The notes under the pieces were generated by a model. That model saw only the letters and a program-made list of their open reading frames with translations. It ran no database searches and had not been told where the DNA came from. A program made the translations under genes and the position numbers. Below, in pieces: positions 36,152-46,849 of a stretch of DNA of 64,000 nucleotides; the first letter of the stretch is position 1, and each line of letters begins with the position of its first letter. The DNA comes from CAILUG01 sp903844415 (lineage in GTDB: Bacteria > Pseudomonadota > Gammaproteobacteria > Pseudomonadales > Pseudohongiellaceae), in assembly GCA_947477655.1 (NCBI GenBank), contig CANJTS010000009.1:70829-134828 (forward strand), in the 5' to 3' direction.

Positions 36152-36261
36152 GCATAGACCGCTGACTGAAATTGAAGGAAACTTTCTGGCTACAGCTTGC
36201 GGAACAAACCACGCTTGCTGTCTTAACTTTTTTCTGCGTTACACAAAATAGGTGATTCATC

Positions 36262-36774
36262 ATGACAGCAAGAATAGTGCTGAAGCGTTTTGTACCCAAC
36301 CTCTTCGTGATAACACTTGCATTTTTATTGCTGTCATCATGCGCCACAACTCCTCAAGTATTAAGCGTCACCGGGGCAGATCGTGCGGCCGGAACAGTGG
36401 TGCTCAGCACAACTGCCGGCACTCTGCAGAGTTTGGTGGTCGACTTTGAACAAAGCGGTAGGATCGCAGCACAAAGCTGTAAGGCTTGGGGCTATAACGG
36501 TGCAAGGGCATTAGGAGGTTATCAAAGAGCTTGTAACGAAACCAGCTTTACAGGATCAGGTGAATGCATAGTTTATAGGTACAACTACACGTACCAGTGT
36601 GCGGGCTCTCCTACAGCAACTCTCAACGTTACAAATACCGAAAGCCCCACGCAAAACAAACAAAATGGCGCACAGTTAGTCGAAGACTTAAACCAGCTGC
36701 AACGGCTACATGACGCTGGCACTCTTTCCGACGAAGAGTTCAACGGAGCAAAACGCAGGCTCTTGGGCCTCTGA
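36262..36774 (+). CDS. Lipoprotein with C-terminal SHOCT domain
   Basis: 170 residues. Signal sequence with lipobox LLSSC, so C27 would be lipidated. The middle part is Ser/Thr/Gly-rich with four Cys. The last 28 residues, LNQLQRLHDAGTLSDEEFNGAKRRLLGL, are a SHOCT motif, a short oligomerisation or tethering helix pair. A role in the element is unknown; it is the last gene before the CRISPR-Cas locus. Confidence 0.75.
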   Translation: MTARIVLKRFVPNLFVITLAFLLLSSCATTPQVLSVTGADRAAGTVVLSTTAGTLQSLVVDFEQSGRIAAQSCKAWGYNGARALGGYQRACNETSFTGSGECIVYRYNYTYQCAGSPTATLNVTNTESPTQNKQNGAQLVEDLNQLQRLHDAGTLSDEEFNGAKRRLLGL

Positions 36775-37043
36775 TGATGGAACGCCTTCATTTTTTAATG
36801 TAGCAATTTGTGTGTGCCGGCCAATGTCCGGTGTGTACGAATCGCCCATGCCTTTCCTTTGCACATCTATTTGGTGTGACACATTAGTGAGAGGTGTTAC
36901 ATGGTTCCTATAGACTTCGCTTTGTATTGTGTTTGCAATGATGCTTTCAACTCGGGTAATAGTTGAAGTAAACGACTGCTTCGGATCATGGTCTGGAGGG
37001 GTTGGGGTTGGAGAGGGTTCAATAACAAAAAGTGTGATTAGCA

Positions 37044-39698
37044 ATGGATTATTCAGAGTTTTTTAAGCAAGCAACCGGCTGGCCTGAGCCACAAGGCTGG
37101 CAATCTGAACTGATAGAATCTTCTCCTGAATCTCGCCTTATTCGGATACCAACAGGGTTTGGTAAGACCTTGGGTGTGTTATTGGCGTGGCTCTGGCACC
37201 GCCACCAGAAAAATGATGAAGACTGGCCGAGACGATTGGTCTGGTGTCTGCCAATGCGGGTATTGGTTGAGCAGACCATTGATGAAACTGAGGCAGTTCT
37301 TGATCGCCTGGGTATAAGGTGGGACGAAAAATCAGGGCATGAAGGAAAAGTGGGAGTACATGCACTGATGGGCGGTGTCGATGCAGGAGATTGGCACTTG
37401 CACCCGGAACGATCAGCAGTACTGATTGGCACACAGGATATGCTGCTGTCTCGCGCGTTGAATCGGGGCTATGGTGCCGCACGCGCACGTTGGCCAATGG
37501 AGTTCGGCTTGCTCAATCAGGACTGCCTGTGGGTTATGGACGAAGTCCAGTTGATGGATGTCGGGCTGGCAACATCGGGTCAGATGCAAGTCTTCCGGGA
37601 ACAGGATAGGCAAACAGGTAAAAGCTACCGCCCTTGTCGCACCTGGTGGATGAGTGCAACACTCCAGCGCTCATGGCTGACAAAGAGCCCGGAAACAACG
37701 GCGATTGCAAAGATGCTATCGCAGACAGACATCCCCCCTCCGTCCCGCGTGGGTCACCTTTGGACTGACGTCAGCAAACCCGTTCGACTTGTACCCGTCC
37801 AGAATGACAAAGCAATTGCAGATATTGCAGCGCAGGCGCACCTAACTGGAGAAAGAGGCAAGCTCGGACCAACGCTATTGGTTCTGAATAGAGTAGATAA
37901 CGCGGTTGCAGTTTACGAAGCATTAACCAGGAACAAGGAGCTGCAAGGCACAGATATCCGTCTGATTCACAGTCGTTTCCGTCCCCAGGAACGTGTGAAC
38001 TGGCGACAGAACTTTCTAAACCGGGCCGCGTGTGCTCCCGGCACTGATCGCATTATTGTAGCAACACAGGTAGTCGAGGCGGGTGTCGATATGTCTGCTG
38101 CGGTACTGGTCACTGCCCTTGCACCTTGGCCAAGTCTGGTGCAGCGTTTTGGTCGAGCGGCCCGCTGGGGTGGCAAAGCGGATATTATTGTTGTCGATCA
38201 AGAACCCAAGGATGACAAAGCCGCTGCACCCTACAGCAAAGACGAACTTGATGCAGCACGCAAAGCACTGGATCACCTCAACGAGGTTTCCCCATTACAC
38301 CTTGAAGCTTTTGAAGAGTCACATCAAGACTTGCTACCTTCACTCTATCCATACAATCCCAAGACACTGTTATTACGACATGAGGTAGACGAGTTATTTG
38401 ATACTACTCCAGACCTCTCCGGTGCCGATGTTGATATCAGCCGCTTCATTCGCTCTGGGGATGAACGTGATCTGCAGGTGTTCTGGCATCCCGTGGAGAA
38501 AGACACTTACCCTGATCGAAAACTGCGCCCAGGCAGAGCAGCTTTATGTAATGTCCCTTTTCTAAAAGCGCGTGATTGGCTATGTGGAAAAGAGTCGGCA
38601 ACAGCAAAAGCACCTCGCTTGAAACTTGCCATGCGCGCCTGGGTATGGGATTGGCTGGAAGGAATCTGGCGGCGGGTAGAACGACGTGATTTATATCCGG
38701 GCCAAACGGTTTTAGTGGCAACTGATTGCGGCGGTTATATTGAGCTTGCTGGTTGGTCGCCAGACAGCAAACAAACAGTAACGCCGGTTACGCTGCCTAA
38801 ACTTCCCAGTGATGAAGAAGCTGATGCAAGCGAGAATGACGAAAGCCTGAGTGCCTACCCTTGGCAAACTATTGCTGTACACGGCGCAACAGTGGGGCGC
38901 ATGGCAGCTGACATCGCCTCTATTCTGCTGCCGGACAAGACCAAGCTGCTTGACCTTGCAGGCCGTTGGCATGATGCAGGCAAAGTCCATGAGGCGTTTC
39001 AGAATTCTATTCAAACGACACAACGTCCAGCACGCCATGATCTGGCGAAAGCCCCTGCTGATGCCTGGGTTAAAGGGCGCAAACTCTACGCAATGCTAGA
39101 CGGTCATCATCGCCCCGGTTTCCGGCATGAACTTGCCAGCACCTTGGCATTGTTTGCAGTACTACGCCGGCACAACCCGCAACATCCTGCGTTGCTTGGT
39201 CCATGGCAGGAATTTTTTGCGGTAGCCGGAATAGCATCACAAATTTTGTCAGCATCAGCCAGTACGCCCAATCCTCTTGAACAAGAAATCATCGCGTTAA
39301 GCGCGAATGATTTTGATCTGCTGGCCTATCTGGTGTGTTCGCATCACGGCAAAGTGCGAGTAACGTGGCACGCCAGTCCTTTTGATCAGAAAGCAGCGGA
39401 TGATCGTTTACGCATTCGCGGCATTCGCGATGGCGAGACTTTACCAGCAGTTTTACTGGCAATGGTGGACGGTACCTATAGTGAATTACCCTCAAGCCTG
39501 ATGAACCTCGCCCCATCTGCTGTTGGTTTAAGCCCTTCCACCGGGCGCGGCTGGACAGAACGTGTTCTCAACCTACTGAAACGCCACGGTCCATTCACGC
39601 TAGCTTGGCTGGAAGCACTGCTGCGCGCTGCCGATCAACGTGCTTCACGCCTGCCTATAAATGATCCATTGCTTGAGATCAAAGAGGAAGCCCCATGA
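37044..39698 (+). CDS. cas3: CRISPR helicase-nuclease Cas3, type I-G (I-U)
   Basis: 884 residues. SF2 helicase first: Walker A PTGFGKT at 36-42, D166-E167-V168-Q169 box, MSATL motif III, and QVVEAGVDMSA plus QRFGRAARWG motifs in the second RecA domain. The HD nuclease is at the C-terminus (H643-D644 in RWHDAGKVHEAF, with DGHHRPGFRHE after). A C-terminal HD is typical of type I-U/I-G Cas3 and differs from most type I systems. It unwinds and degrades DNA marked by the Cascade complex. Overlaps csx17 by four bases (ATGA). Confidence 0.93.
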   Translation: MDYSEFFKQATGWPEPQGWQSELIESSPESRLIRIPTGFGKTLGVLLAWLWHRHQKNDEDWPRRLVWCLPMRVLVEQTIDETEAVLDRLGIRWDEKSGHEGKVGVHALMGGVDAGDWHLHPERSAVLIGTQDMLLSRALNRGYGAARARWPMEFGLLNQDCLWVMDEVQLMDVGLATSGQMQVFREQDRQTGKSYRPCRTWWMSATLQRSWLTKSPETTAIAKMLSQTDIPPPSRVGHLWTDVSKPVRLVPVQNDKAIADIAAQAHLTGERGKLGPTLLVLNRVDNAVAVYEALTRNKELQGTDIRLIHSRFRPQERVNWRQNFLNRAACAPGTDRIIVATQVVEAGVDMSAAVLVTALAPWPSLVQRFGRAARWGGKADIIVVDQEPKDDKAAAPYSKDELDAARKALDHLNEVSPLHLEAFEESHQDLLPSLYPYNPKTLLLRHEVDELFDTTPDLSGADVDISRFIRSGDERDLQVFWHPVEKDTYPDRKLRPGRAALCNVPFLKARDWLCGKESATAKAPRLKLAMRAWVWDWLEGIWRRVERRDLYPGQTVLVATDCGGYIELAGWSPDSKQTVTPVTLPKLPSDEEADASENDESLSAYPWQTIAVHGATVGRMAADIASILLPDKTKLLDLAGRWHDAGKVHEAFQNSIQTTQRPARHDLAKAPADAWVKGRKLYAMLDGHHRPGFRHELASTLALFAVLRRHNPQHPALLGPWQEFFAVAGIASQILSASASTPNPLEQEIIALSANDFDLLAYLVCSHHGKVRVTWHASPFDQKAADDRLRIRGIRDGETLPAVLLAMVDGTYSELPSSLMNLAPSAVGLSPSTGRGWTERVLNLLKRHGPFTLAWLEALLRAADQRASRLPINDPLLEIKEEAP

Positions 39699-41980
39699 TT
39701 CTTCATCGCCTCAATGGTTGTTCTCCTACACCTCTAGCGCATTATCTTAAGGCCTTGGGAATTCTGCGTCTGGTTACCGAACAGGCTGACCCGGAGGCAC
39801 GAGGGTGGTGGGAGGGAGAGCATTTTTTGTTTGCATCTAACTTGGATGAAGATGGGTTGGTCGCGTTTTTTCTCAATAATTATGCCCCGACTTCTCTGGC
39901 ATCCCCTTGGAACAAAGGCTCAGGCTTCTATTACAACAATGATGTTGGTTTGACGCCAATAGAACACTCTACGGCCAGCAGATTTAAACCGCTGCGCGAA
40001 GGCATCAAAGCAGGCAGGTTACTGCTTGATGAAATAACGCAAGCAGATCGTGAAGTGAGAGCAATCAAGAATGAAACAAAGGCCAAGCAGGGGATGACCA
40101 TTGCACAGAAAGGGGAGTTGAAAAAAATCAAAGAATCAGACGTATACAAGAAGCGTTTGGCAGAAACTGAAAAGAATTTCAAATCACTCAAAGCGATGCT
40201 TGTCCCGGATCTTCGACTTGCTTGGCGCGGGCCCCACCGCGAATGGATGGATGCAGCAGTAGTGCTTGAAAGTGACGGCTCCGCAAAATTTCCATCCTTG
40301 CTTGGAACTGGAGGAAACGATGGAAGACTGGACTTTACCAATAACTATTTCCAGCGCCTTAACGAGATATTCGATCTTTCTCACTCCGAAGGCGAAGCTA
40401 GAGAACCTGCATCAGCATGGTTCAGACAGGGTTTGTTTGGTAAACCAGCACAAGTGTTAACGGTTGGATTAGCCGTAGGGCAGTTTGCCCCCGGAAGCGC
40501 AGGCGGTCCGAATGCTACCACTGGCCCTGATGGCAAAAGCCAGCTCAATCCAGTGGACTTTGTCTTAATGCTAGAAGGGACTCTTTTATTTACTGCTGCG
40601 GCCACACGACGACTGGACAGCAAGCAACCCAATCGTGCCTCAGCACCTTATGCTATCAGTGGTCAGAGTGCTGGTTATCCCAGTGCAGCCGAATCGGATG
40701 AAAGTGCGCGAGGTGAACAATGGATGCCCTTGTGGTCACAACCGCTGACTTTGGGCGAACTTCGACATGTGTTCGCAGAAGGCCGCGCTCAACTCGGTAG
40801 TGTTACTGCAAGCGAACCCCTTGATTTAGCGAGAGCGATAGCACGGCATGGAATGGCACGGGGAATTACAGCGTTCCAACGATATGGCTATATCGAACGC
40901 AATGGACAATCCAATCTGGCAGTCCCGCTTGGACGCTTTGTGGTTGCAGAACGAATTTCACCACGGTTGACCTGCATCGATGATCTCGATGCCTGGCTGC
41001 AACGTTTACGCAGAGAAGCCCGTTCCAAGAATGCACCAGCGCGCCTCAAGCAAGCAGAACGTCGTTTAGCTGATTCACTCTTTGCAGTAGCCCAACACCC
41101 AGATGAACCATCCCGCTGGCAAGCAGCTCTACTCTGCATGGCAGACATAGAAGCAATACAAATTACCGGCAGCGGATACGGTGCTGGCCCAATCCCGCGT
41201 CTGCGGCCAGAGTGGGTAGCCGCGGCAGATGACAGTACACCCGAATTCCGTCTTGCCGTGGCATGCGCGCTTCAAGCAACCCAATTTAGACGTACAGGGT
41301 CGGTAGTAGGTTCAGTTCGCCAGCATTGGCTGCCTCTGGACGGGACGCGTTACAATGTATCAGGCACTGGTGCTCAAGCACGCCTGCGAACCGGCGCAGA
41401 TTGTGTCATGCACGGTCGTAACGGGGTGGATGACGCAATTGCCTTGATCCAGCGTCGCCTTATCAATGCCGCTCAACGTGGTGAACGTCGGTTGCCTTTA
41501 GTAGCGGCCTATCGGGCAGTGGCATCAACAAGTGATCTTGCCCTTTTTATTTCCGGGGAGGTCGATGCTGATCGCACGCTGCAACTGGCACGGGCATTGA
41601 TGGCACTGGATGTGGAGGCATGGGCCAAGATGCCGTGTCCACCCAAAACCGTATACTCCAATAAAGTGCCAGACGATGCGTGGCTCGTTATTCGACTAGC
41701 CTTGCTACCGTGGCCTTTTCCGGATGGTCGCCGGATTGGAGTTGATCCTGCCATTGTGCGCCGTCTTGTCAGCGGTGATGCTGCCTCCGCTGTCGAACTT
41801 GCCCGTCGTCGTCTGCGTGCAGCAGGGTTTGCCACTACTGTAAGAACTGGAACCGTTCCGGAAGAACTTGCCAAACTATGGGCTGCTGCACTGGCCTTCC
41901 CGATAACTCCCAAAACGGCAGCTCGTTTTGCCGAACGTCTTGATCCCAACTTTATACTTACCAAGGAGACTGCCGCATGA
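39695..41980 (+). CDS. csx17: Type I-G CRISPR protein Csx17 (Cas8-type large subunit)
   Basis: 761 residues. The start LNGCSPTPLAHYLKALGILRLVTEQ is given here in part: LNGCSPTPLAHYLKALGILR is the hallmark of Csx17, the large subunit (Cas8u2) of type I-U/I-G Cascade, likely to recognise the PAM. A charged coiled stretch lies at about 105-165. Overlaps both cas3 and cas7 by four bases, so the effector genes are one operon. Confidence 0.92.
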   Translation: MILHRLNGCSPTPLAHYLKALGILRLVTEQADPEARGWWEGEHFLFASNLDEDGLVAFFLNNYAPTSLASPWNKGSGFYYNNDVGLTPIEHSTASRFKPLREGIKAGRLLLDEITQADREVRAIKNETKAKQGMTIAQKGELKKIKESDVYKKRLAETEKNFKSLKAMLVPDLRLAWRGPHREWMDAAVVLESDGSAKFPSLLGTGGNDGRLDFTNNYFQRLNEIFDLSHSEGEAREPASAWFRQGLFGKPAQVLTVGLAVGQFAPGSAGGPNATTGPDGKSQLNPVDFVLMLEGTLLFTAAATRRLDSKQPNRASAPYAISGQSAGYPSAAESDESARGEQWMPLWSQPLTLGELRHVFAEGRAQLGSVTASEPLDLARAIARHGMARGITAFQRYGYIERNGQSNLAVPLGRFVVAERISPRLTCIDDLDAWLQRLRREARSKNAPARLKQAERRLADSLFAVAQHPDEPSRWQAALLCMADIEAIQITGSGYGAGPIPRLRPEWVAAADDSTPEFRLAVACALQATQFRRTGSVVGSVRQHWLPLDGTRYNVSGTGAQARLRTGADCVMHGRNGVDDAIALIQRRLINAAQRGERRLPLVAAYRAVASTSDLALFISGEVDADRTLQLARALMALDVEAWAKMPCPPKTVYSNKVPDDAWLVIRLALLPWPFPDGRRIGVDPAIVRRLVSGDAASAVELARRRLRAAGFATTVRTGTVPEELAKLWAAALAFPITPKTAARFAERLDPNFILTKETAA

Positions 41981-42981
41981 GTATCAATCTTTCCTCGCTG
42001 AACACGAAACCCCGCCTGCTGTTTGAAATTCCGCTAGCGCCTATCCAAGGCCAACGTTTTCAGCCTACCGGCTTCCCTGGCTTGGGCGCAGCCACTTTTC
42101 AGACCAGCAAAGGCCAATGCTTACTGGTGGAAAGCGCGCAAAGCATGGCGAACCGGCTTGAGTTAACCGTGTGGGATGAAGTAAACCAAGATGTAAAGAA
42201 AGAATTGATAGGCTTGTCGCATGTGAAGGTAATTAGAAAAGGCGAATTCCTGACTGACACAATTTTGGAAGCGCACAGAATCAACAGCCCATACATTTTA
42301 GCAGGTAAAGACAAGACATTTATAGATCAGCTCAAAGTCGAATTAGGCGGACTGGAAGAAGGTCCAATTGACAGACGCAAATTGACAGAGACTTTGCTCA
42401 AATTTGATGTGGGCGCGTTATTGCATGGCGTATTTCTTGCGAAAAAAGAACTTGCTGGCGGTCGTTTTAAATTATCTCGCACCTTGTCAGCGTTCATTGA
42501 AGCTGATGGAGTACGTGTTGCAGCATCAGGTGGTGTAAAAAATGATCATGTCAATCCGCAAGGTGAGGCAAAAAGCGGCTTCGGCAATGTACCTTATGCC
42601 CGTGATGAATTTACCGCGGACAAAGTGACCTTGTACGTCAACTTGGATCTCTCGCAGATTCGCGGTTATGGGCTGGGAGCGGAAGTTGAAAAATTACTTT
42701 TCCTTCTCGCGCTTTATAAAGTACGTGCAGTGGTAGAAGGAAACCTGCGTTTGCGAACTGCTTGTGACTTTAAACTAGCAACGGATGCGGTCAACGCGAG
42801 TAGCCCGCAAGGCTTTGCATTACCTGCATTAGCTGAACTTGTTGCTGAACTTACGTCAGCAATCAAAAGTTGTGCTGGCAAGATGAAGGTTACCGAAGTT
42901 ACGTTCGACGATGAATTGAAGAAAGGCAAGGACGACAAAGAAGCTGAAGCCGATGACAACGAAGACCAGTCAGAGGGCTAA
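41977..42981 (+). CDS. csb1: Type I-G CRISPR protein Csb1 (Cas7)
   Basis: 334 residues, GSU0053 family, the Cas7-like backbone that coats crRNA. Recognised from RFQPTGFPGLGAATF, SANRLE-like SMANRLELTVWD, LSAFIEADGVRVAASGGVKND and the glycine-rich RDEFTADKVTLYVNLDLSQIRGYGLG. The C-terminus is very acidic (KDDKEAEADDNEDQSEG). Sits between csx17 and csb2 as expected. Confidence 0.92.
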   Translation: MSINLSSLNTKPRLLFEIPLAPIQGQRFQPTGFPGLGAATFQTSKGQCLLVESAQSMANRLELTVWDEVNQDVKKELIGLSHVKVIRKGEFLTDTILEAHRINSPYILAGKDKTFIDQLKVELGGLEEGPIDRRKLTETLLKFDVGALLHGVFLAKKELAGGRFKLSRTLSAFIEADGVRVAASGGVKNDHVNPQGEAKSGFGNVPYARDEFTADKVTLYVNLDLSQIRGYGLGAEVEKLLFLLALYKVRAVVEGNLRLRTACDFKLATDAVNASSPQGFALPALAELVAELTSAIKSCAGKMKVTEVTFDDELKKGKDDKEAEADDNEDQSEG

Positions 42982-42984
42982 GCA

Positions 42985-44658
42985 GTGCTCACATTGCTGA
43001 TTCGTTTTCCTGGTAAACGTTACCATGCCACCCCTTGGGGAAGTCATGTGAACGAAGGGCAGATTGAATGGCCACCTTCGCCATGGCGCTTGTTGCGAGC
43101 ATTGTTGGCGACCGGCTATGCCAAACTTGATTGGCCCTCGGAAGAGCCGCCGCTACTCGCACGTACACTGATCGAAAAATTGGCTAGTGTATTGCCGAGT
43201 TATTGCTTGCCTCCTGTAAGCGGTGCTCACAGTCGCCACTACATGCCACTTACGGTATTTGATAAAGGTCGCGAGAAGACCGCGCTGGTTTTTGATACTT
43301 GGGCGCAAGTTAATGAAGGAACGCTTGCAGTAGAGTGGGACATCCAACTTACTAGCCAAGAACAAAGTTTGCTTGAGCATTTGACTGAGAATCTTGGTTA
43401 CCTTGGTCGGGCAGAAAGTTGGGTATCTGCCCATATTGCTGTTGATGCTGCTAAGGTCGGTGAGTTACAAAACACTCAGAGCTTTAAGGACTTAGTACAG
43501 GTGAAACAGTCGCCCAACGCTTTTCCTTGTGCTGGAGCTGCTCACCCAGGTACTGGCTGGGAACAAGTCGCGTTATTAGCTCCAACTTCCGCTTCCGATT
43601 ACGCGAATTGGCGCGAAACATCGGTCAATCAAGCTTTTGTGAAACTAACTGAGATAGATCTTGCCAAGAAAAAGCCCTCCCAGAGTGAGTTGAAGAAAAT
43701 CACTTCGGTCCAAGAGAGTTATCCAGCAAGTCTTATTCAATGTTTGCAGGTTCAAACAGACTGGCTGCAAAAACTGGGCTGGAGCCAACCGCCAGGTAGC
43801 CAGAAAGTATTGTATTGGCGTCGCACCGATGCACTTGAGGCGGCAGCACCAAGTCCAAAATGGAATCATGTTAAAGCGCCTCCAGTGCAGGCGATGTTAC
43901 TGGCAATGGCAACAAGCAGCGGTAATGACCATGCTCTACCGAAAATAACCCGAACGTTGCCACAAGCCGAATTGCTGCATCGCGCCCTCAATGCCAATGC
44001 TACGCGTATATCCGGACATTCAGTTGTACTCAGTGGCTGTGATAGCGAACGCAAACCCTTGCAGAGACCTCATCAGCATGCGCATTTACTGCACCTTGAT
44101 TTGGATAACGATGGACATCTGGATCATGTGTTGATCTGGGCCCCAATGGGCCTTGATGGCGATGCCCAAGCAGCAATTCGTTCAGTCCGGCGTACGTTTA
44201 CTAAAGGTGGAGCTGCTCCCTTACGCCTTGCCATCGCCGCCAGCGGTTCGCTTGATGAGATGTTGGGCTTGCAAGGACCTTTTGGTCAAAACTTGGGGCA
44301 ACTGTTTATGCCAGCGCATACCTGGCGTTCGCTTACGCCATTTGTCCCGCCGCGCTACCTGAAAAACAATGGACGCAACACCTTGGAAGGCCAAATTTTT
44401 GCAGAGTTCGAATCCCGCAATCTATCGCTACCGACAAGTGTAAGTGTGTTGGATTTAAAAGAAGATCCGGGGTTGTTGCATCATCGCCACTTCGTACGGA
44501 CCCGCCGCTTCGGCCCGGCACCGCCCGTTGATTGCGGGTATGTCTTAGAGCTCCACTTCAATAAAGCTGTTAGTGGGCCACTTGCTTTGGGTTATGGTAG
44601 CCACTATGGATTGGGAGTCTTTTCCTCACACTTTACTGATAAACCGATGAAAACATGA
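42985..44658 (+). CDS. csb2: Type I-G CRISPR protein Csb2 (Cas5-Cas6 fusion)
   Basis: 557 residues from GTG 42985, three bases after the cas7 stop. GSU0054 family. N-terminal RAMP domain (Cas5-like): LTLLIRFPGKRYHATPWG and EGQIEWPPSPWRLLRALLA. The C-terminal half (Cas6-like) has HAHLLHLDLDNDGHLDHVLIW and ends with the Gly-rich loop LALGYGSHYGLGVF. It caps the crRNA 5' handle and processes the pre-crRNA. A separate cas6 gene is absent, in agreement with the fusion. Confidence 0.92.
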   Translation: MLTLLIRFPGKRYHATPWGSHVNEGQIEWPPSPWRLLRALLATGYAKLDWPSEEPPLLARTLIEKLASVLPSYCLPPVSGAHSRHYMPLTVFDKGREKTALVFDTWAQVNEGTLAVEWDIQLTSQEQSLLEHLTENLGYLGRAESWVSAHIAVDAAKVGELQNTQSFKDLVQVKQSPNAFPCAGAAHPGTGWEQVALLAPTSASDYANWRETSVNQAFVKLTEIDLAKKKPSQSELKKITSVQESYPASLIQCLQVQTDWLQKLGWSQPPGSQKVLYWRRTDALEAAAPSPKWNHVKAPPVQAMLLAMATSSGNDHALPKITRTLPQAELLHRALNANATRISGHSVVLSGCDSERKPLQRPHQHAHLLHLDLDNDGHLDHVLIWAPMGLDGDAQAAIRSVRRTFTKGGAAPLRLAIAASGSLDEMLGLQGPFGQNLGQLFMPAHTWRSLTPFVPPRYLKNNGRNTLEGQIFAEFESRNLSLPTSVSVLDLKEDPGLLHHRHFVRTRRFGPAPPVDCGYVLELHFNKAVSGPLALGYGSHYGLGVFSSHFTDKPMKT

Positions 44659-44841
44659 ATCATCAATAGTTTCTCAACCGGATTTTCGTAGAGTGTCCAC
44701 CGGATATTCGGCACGCTCACTTGGAACGCTTTCTCTTCTCTATCGTTTATCGTGAGAAAGAAGGCACAACCCAGGGCGTCGCGGTTGCCTATCACCGAAG
44801 GCGACCACAATACTGGTACTAAAAAAGCTGAGTACACTCTC

Positions 44842-46555
44842 ATGAACGAACCAAGCCAACCCGAACTCATGCTGCCCTTCCCCGAACTCTCCGGGGATCT
44901 TCCACTTTTACCCGCGCGCATGGTCAACGAGTACCAGTACTGTCCACGCTTGGCCTATCTGGAGTGGGTGCAGGGAGAGTGGTCCGAGTCGGCCGATACC
45001 GTGGATGGCAAATATCAACACCGGCGAGTGGATCAACGCAAAGGCGAACTGCCTGCTGCAAGTGAAGTAGATGAAGACACCACCATTCATGCTCGCTCCA
45101 TCACCCTGTCGTCCAATCGTCTCGGCTTGATCGCCAAACTCGACCTGATCGAAGCGGAAGAGGGCAAAGTGATTCCGGTCGATTATAAACGCGGCAAGCG
45201 TCCCCATATTTCCAAAGGGGTGTATGACCCCGAACGAGTGCAGCTGTGTGTGCAAGGCATGTTGCTGCAGGAGCACGGCTATGTTTGCGAAGAAGGGGCC
45301 ATTTACTACGTGGCCAGCAAGGAGCGCGTGCGGGTTGAATTTGACGAAGAGCTGCGTAGGCTTACTTTCAATGCCATCAGCGGTTTGCGCCTAGTGGCGG
45401 TTGGTGGGCAGATACCGGTACCGCTGGAAGACAGCCCCAAATGTCCGCGCTGTTCCTTGGTAGGAATCTGTCTGCCCGACGAAGTGCATTATCTCAAGTC
45501 GGAAAAGAGCGAGCCTCGCCCACTGGCGGTAACGCGCGATGAGGCATTGCCGGTGTATGTGCAAGCGCATAGTGCGAAAGTCAGCAAGAATGGTGATGTG
45601 CTGGAGATATCAGTCAATGATGAAAAGGTGCAGACGGCACGTCTGATCGACACTTCGCAACTGGTGCTGATGGGCAACGTCTATGTCACCACCCCCACAT
45701 TGCACGAGTTGATGAAGCGCGAAATTCCAATCACCTGGCACAGCTTCGGGGGGTGGTTCATTGGGCACACGCATGGCACCGGGCACAAGAATGTCGAATT
45801 GCGGACGGCGCAGTACAAGGCTAGTTTCGATCAAGGTTTTTGCCTGCGTCTGGCCAAGACCATCATCAACGCAAAGATACTAAACTGCCGTACCTTCCTG
45901 CGGCGCAACTGGCGTGGAGAAGAAAAGCCCGAAACACTGATAAAACTGATGAAGCATTCGGCGGAAAATGTGTGGCAGGCCACCGATATCCAGCAACTGT
46001 TGGGTATCGAGGGGGGCTGCGGCAGCACAGTACTTTGGAAATTTTTCCGGCCTGCTTAAACAGCCGGACAAGGAGGGAGAGTTCTCCTTCGACTTTAATA
46101 CCCGCAATCGCAGGCCACCCACCGACCCGGTGAATGCGCTGTTGTCCTATGCCTACTCGCTGCTGGCACGTACTTGGACGGTGACCCTGAGTGCGGTTGG
46201 CTTTGATCCCTACCGGGGCTTTTATCACCAGCCACGCTATGGTCGCCCGGCGCTGGCGCTCGATTTGATGGAATCCTTTCGCCCCTTGATTGCCGATTCT
46301 TGCGTGATTCAGGCTATCAACAATGGAGAGGTGCGCCCCAGCGATTTTGTCAGTGTGGCGGGCAGCGTGAATCTGACCAATGATGGCCGCAAGCGTTTCA
46401 TTGCTGCCTTTGAGCGCAGGATGAGTCAGGAGATTACCCATCCGGTGTTCGGCTACAAGGTGTCCTACCGCCGTCTGCTGGAAATCCAAGCACGCCTGTT
46501 GGGACGGTTTTTGCTCGGTGAAATCAACGATTATCCAGAATTCAAAACCAGGTGA
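44842..46555 (+). pseudogene. cas4-cas1: Cas4-Cas1 fusion, frameshifted in the Cas1 active site
   Basis: Type I-G adaptation protein. Frame one runs from ATG 44842 to a stop at 46059: Cas4 part with C34, C201, C204 and C210 for an iron-sulphur cluster and the nuclease motif VD114YK, then Cas1 up to LLGIEG with catalytic E390. At once after this, a run of six G (46011-46016) shifts the frame, giving only CGSTVLWKFFRPA and a stop. The plus-one frame continues the family sequence: AAAAQYFGNFSGLL, GFYHQPRYGRPALALDLMESF, with the catalytic His and Asp at positions 462 and 474 of a repaired 570-residue protein, to 46555. Removing one G restores the whole reading frame. Either true inactivation, a switchable homopolymer, or a sequencing error. 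Confidence 0.85.
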
Positions 46556-46558
46556 GCG

Positions 46559-46849
46559 ATGGCGGAACATTTGTACATTGTGTCTTACGATATTACTGAC
46601 ACGAAACGCTGGCGTCAGGTTTTCAAGACCATGCAAGCCTACGGAGATTGGGTACAGCTGTCCGTTTTCCAATGCCGCATGAGCCCCAAGCGCCATGCAG
46701 AATTGATCGCTTTGCTCGACGGCATTATTCTGCGACAAGCTGACCATATCCTGTTGATGGATCTGGGCTTAGCTGACGAAATCAATCCGCAGGTAGTGAG
46801 CCTTGGTAAGGAGTTCGATGCGATCGAACGGGTTCCGATAATAGTTTGA
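46559..46849 (+). CDS. cas2: CRISPR-associated endoribonuclease-like Cas2
   Basis: 96 residues. Ferredoxin-like Cas2: LYIVSYDITDTKRWRQVFKTM with the Asp at the end of strand one, GDWVQLSVFQCRM, and a C-terminal beta-strand FDAIERVPIIV. Forms the Cas1-Cas2 integrase that captures spacers. Starts three bases after the cas1 stop. Intact, but its partner Cas1 is frameshifted. Confidence 0.93.
   Translation: MAEHLYIVSYDITDTKRWRQVFKTMQAYGDWVQLSVFQCRMSPKRHAELIALLDGIILRQADHILLMDLGLADEINPQVVSLGKEFDAIERVPIIV

Noticed and set aside
43645..44054. Minus frames under csb2
   Set aside because: Shadows of the csb2 coding sequence without motif or ribosome site.
45866..46747. Long open frame (293 codons) on the minus strand under cas1 and cas2
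   Set aside because: It is antisense to the well-supported Cas1 and Cas2 sequence, shows no family pattern and has no ribosome site; it arises from codon bias of the plus-strand genes.
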